This document shows positions 62,660 through 64,000 of a stretch of 64,000 nucleotides of DNA, piece by piece. Each line of letters starts with the position of its first letter. The stretch's first letter is position 1. The DNA is from Natrinema halophilum (lineage in GTDB: Archaea; Halobacteriota; Halobacteria; Halobacteriales; Natrialbaceae). The translations under genes and the position numbers were made by a program. The stretch covers positions 3,162,001 to 3,226,000 of the forward strand of contig NZ_CP058601.1 of NCBI RefSeq assembly GCF_013402815.2. Direction: 5' to 3'. The notes beneath the pieces were generated by a model that was not told the DNA's origin, did not search any database, and was given only the letters and a program-made list of their open reading frames with translations.

Positions 62660-63808
62660 TCATCCGAGAGCGCCCGCGGTGTCGTCTTTCGAACGCGGCA
62701 GCGTCACGACGAAGACGCTCCCGTCGGGCCCCGTCTCATCGAGTTCGATCGTTCCGTCGTATCTGTGGGCGAGGATATCGGAGAGATAGAGTCCGAGGCC
62801 GTGATTGTCCGTCCGCCGTTCGAACAGCGTTCTCCGTTCCCCCTCGGGAATGCCCGAGCCGTTGTCGGCGACCGTGACAGTCACCGTCTCAGCCGTCGCA
62901 TCCGCGGCCACGTGTACGCGCGGCGTCTCGCTGTCGTTGTGAACGATCGCGTTCTCGAGTAGATTCGAGAAGATCCACCGCACGCCCTGATTGCCACTGG
63001 CGTGCACCTCGCTCGGGATGTCCGTCTCGAAGACGGCGTCGTCGAACCGGGCACGGAAGTCGACAAGTTGCGCCTCGAGCACCGCGGCGAGGTCGACACG
63101 GGTGCCGGTTTCGGACCCTCGATTGGCGTCTAACATCGCTCGCACGTCCCTGATGACTTCGACGAGATTTTCGCTCTCGCGTTCGATCGTTTCGAGGCGG
63201 TCACGCTGTTGCTCGTCGTCGCAGTCCGTCCGTACGAGCGACGCGTGGCCGCCGATGATCTGGGACGAATTGAGCACCTCGTGTCGAAGGAGGTCGTTCA
63301 GGTAGGTCAGGAGTTCACGTTCGTCCTCGAGTTGCTCGGTTCGAACGGTGGCGGCCGTCGCTTTTACCTCTCGTCGGATGGCGCGCGCTTCGACGTAGCC
63401 GATGGCGAAGCCGCCGACTGCACCCACGTTCACCGAGAAGTGAGCCCAGTAGATGTTTCCGACGAGCGTATACCACGGGAAAAAGACCATCGTCAGCAAA
63501 TTGAGAGCCAGAAAGCCGATTCCCCCGCCGATACACCACTGGGCGATCCGGGGATATCGACGTGTCTCGATGTCGCTTCGCTCGACTCTATGGCAACCCC
63601 AGATTAGCCCGAGCGCAGGAACGCCAGCCGAAATGAAGCTGACCAGAAAGAGCGTTACGTCGACCACGTCCAGAAATGCGATCCACCAGCCGACGAGGAC
63701 GAAAAACGAGAGGGCGCTGAACCAGCTTACGAGTCGAAGACGGTGTTCCTGCTGGAGCCACCGAGAAGATGGCCGTACGGTGATACGGTCCGACGTATCG
63801 TGGCTCAT
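62660..63808 (-). CDS. Membrane-bound histidine kinase
   Basis: A 382-residue sensor kinase (start MSHDTSDRITV at ATG 63808). Four hydrophobic segments (LVSWFSALSFFVLVGWWIAF, VTLFLVSFISAGVPALGLIW, WCIGGGIGFLALNLLTMVFF and YWAHFSVNVGAVGGFAIGYV) span about residues 25-145, then a DHp region with the H-box LLRHEVLNSSQIIGG (about 195-209). The ATP domain has N-box NLLENAIVHN, G1 DNGSGIPEGER and G2 HGLGLYL. No response regulator is adjacent. The signal is unknown; the membrane part may sense directly. Confidence 0.88.
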   Translation of the reverse strand: MSHDTSDRITVRPSSRWLQQEHRLRLVSWFSALSFFVLVGWWIAFLDVVDVTLFLVSFISAGVPALGLIWGCHRVERSDIETRRYPRIAQWCIGGGIGFLALNLLTMVFFPWYTLVGNIYWAHFSVNVGAVGGFAIGYVEARAIRREVKATAATVRTEQLEDERELLTYLNDLLRHEVLNSSQIIGGHASLVRTDCDDEQQRDRLETIERESENLVEVIRDVRAMLDANRGSETGTRVDLAAVLEAQLVDFRARFDDAVFETDIPSEVHASGNQGVRWIFSNLLENAIVHNDSETPRVHVAADATAETVTVTVADNGSGIPEGERRTLFERRTDNHGLGLYLSDILAHRYDGTIELDETGPDGSVFVVTLPRSKDDTAGALG

Positions 63809-63963
63809 CTCGTGGCCGGGGGCGGAGTTGGTTTCGCGACGGTTCGAAGCATCTACTATGTGCAAGAGTACGGTGTGTAAAGTCTGTAACGGCTCGCATC
63901 AACGTGATAGATTCGGCAGACTGCGACGGGAGCTTTTATCCCGTTCGCTATCCGGGTACCGAT

Positions 63964-64000
63964 ATGGAAGTCGGAGACGTCCGTGAAGTTACAACCGGTT
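63964..64000 (+). CDS. Start of a gene cut by the window edge (MBL-fold-like N-terminus)
   Basis: ATG 63964 opens MEVGDVREVTTG and runs to the window edge. The start resembles haloarchaeal MBL-fold metallohydrolase N-termini, but twelve residues are not enough to be sure. The T/A-rich sequence TTTTATCC (63934-63941) 30 bp upstream fits a leaderless promoter. Confidence 0.35.
   Translation, partial: MEVGDVREVTTG

Overview
The window is chromosomal DNA from an extremely halophilic archaeon (class Halobacteria; a Natrialbaceae-like genome is my best guess, by inference only). Reasons: high GC, strongly acidic proteins, short-leader promoters with TATA boxes about 27 bp upstream, split archaeal RNA polymerase genes (B''/B', A'/A''), haloarchaeal families (HalOD1, bat-type HTH, DUF7504, HVO_0476-like zinc finger), Tat lipoproteins and type II GAPDH.

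Layout. 1-3.2 kb: end of a luciferase-like oxidoreductase, then a sparse, AT-richer stretch with a zinc microprotein, a winged-helix protein, a HalOD1 protein and tRNA-Pro. 3.4-6.6 kb: BofA-like membrane protein, a DUF7504 protein and a DEAD/DEAH helicase. 7-13 kb: an iron(III)-siderophore locus (FecCD permease, ATPase, binding protein, a truncated second binding protein, an FAD reductase, two unknown genes) tied together by palindromes of the form TTTAGG-N4-CCTAAA just upstream of start codons. 13-28 kb: mostly housekeeping and small metabolic genes (cupin, CspA, enone reductase, ABC-2 exporter, site-2 protease, L10e, ATP-grasp, Hsp20, GapII, aminopeptidase, two Pcm-like methyltransferases), plus two decayed genes (bat-type HTH and RND permease). 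28.1-29.2 kb: gene-free, with G-tract repeats and an IS200/IS605-type end remnant. 29.2-33 kb: large sensor/regulator, a PD-(D/E)XK endonuclease-like gene and two tRNA-Asp.

33-52 kb carries the conserved transcription/translation cluster rpoH-rpoB2-rpoB1-rpoA1-rpoA2-nusA-rpsL-rpsG and, after a 7-kb accessory interval, fusA. The interval holds a CHAT-protease gene with a DUF7504 partner, a DUF5781 metallopeptidase-like gene and a beta-helix Tat lipoprotein. 52-55 kb: serS and a PhoU/TrkA-C protein.

55.2-59.2 kb is a mobile/accessory zone. An IS element with a frameshifted tnpB and a small upstream ORF sits inside a decayed vapC. Next comes a duplicated mgtE 3' end, a small membrane protein and a Tat-exported precursor whose last 50 residues contain all ten of its cysteines. 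This last gene resembles a halocin C8-type precursor and is the most interesting object here. 59-64 kb: paired half-size MgtE transporters, paired CrcB fluoride channels, a CDF metal exporter, a histidine kinase and the start of a further gene.

The cluster genes look intact, while accessory genes are repeatedly broken by single-base frameshifts, so decay looks real rather than general sequence error. All assignments rest on reading the sequence; no database search was possible.
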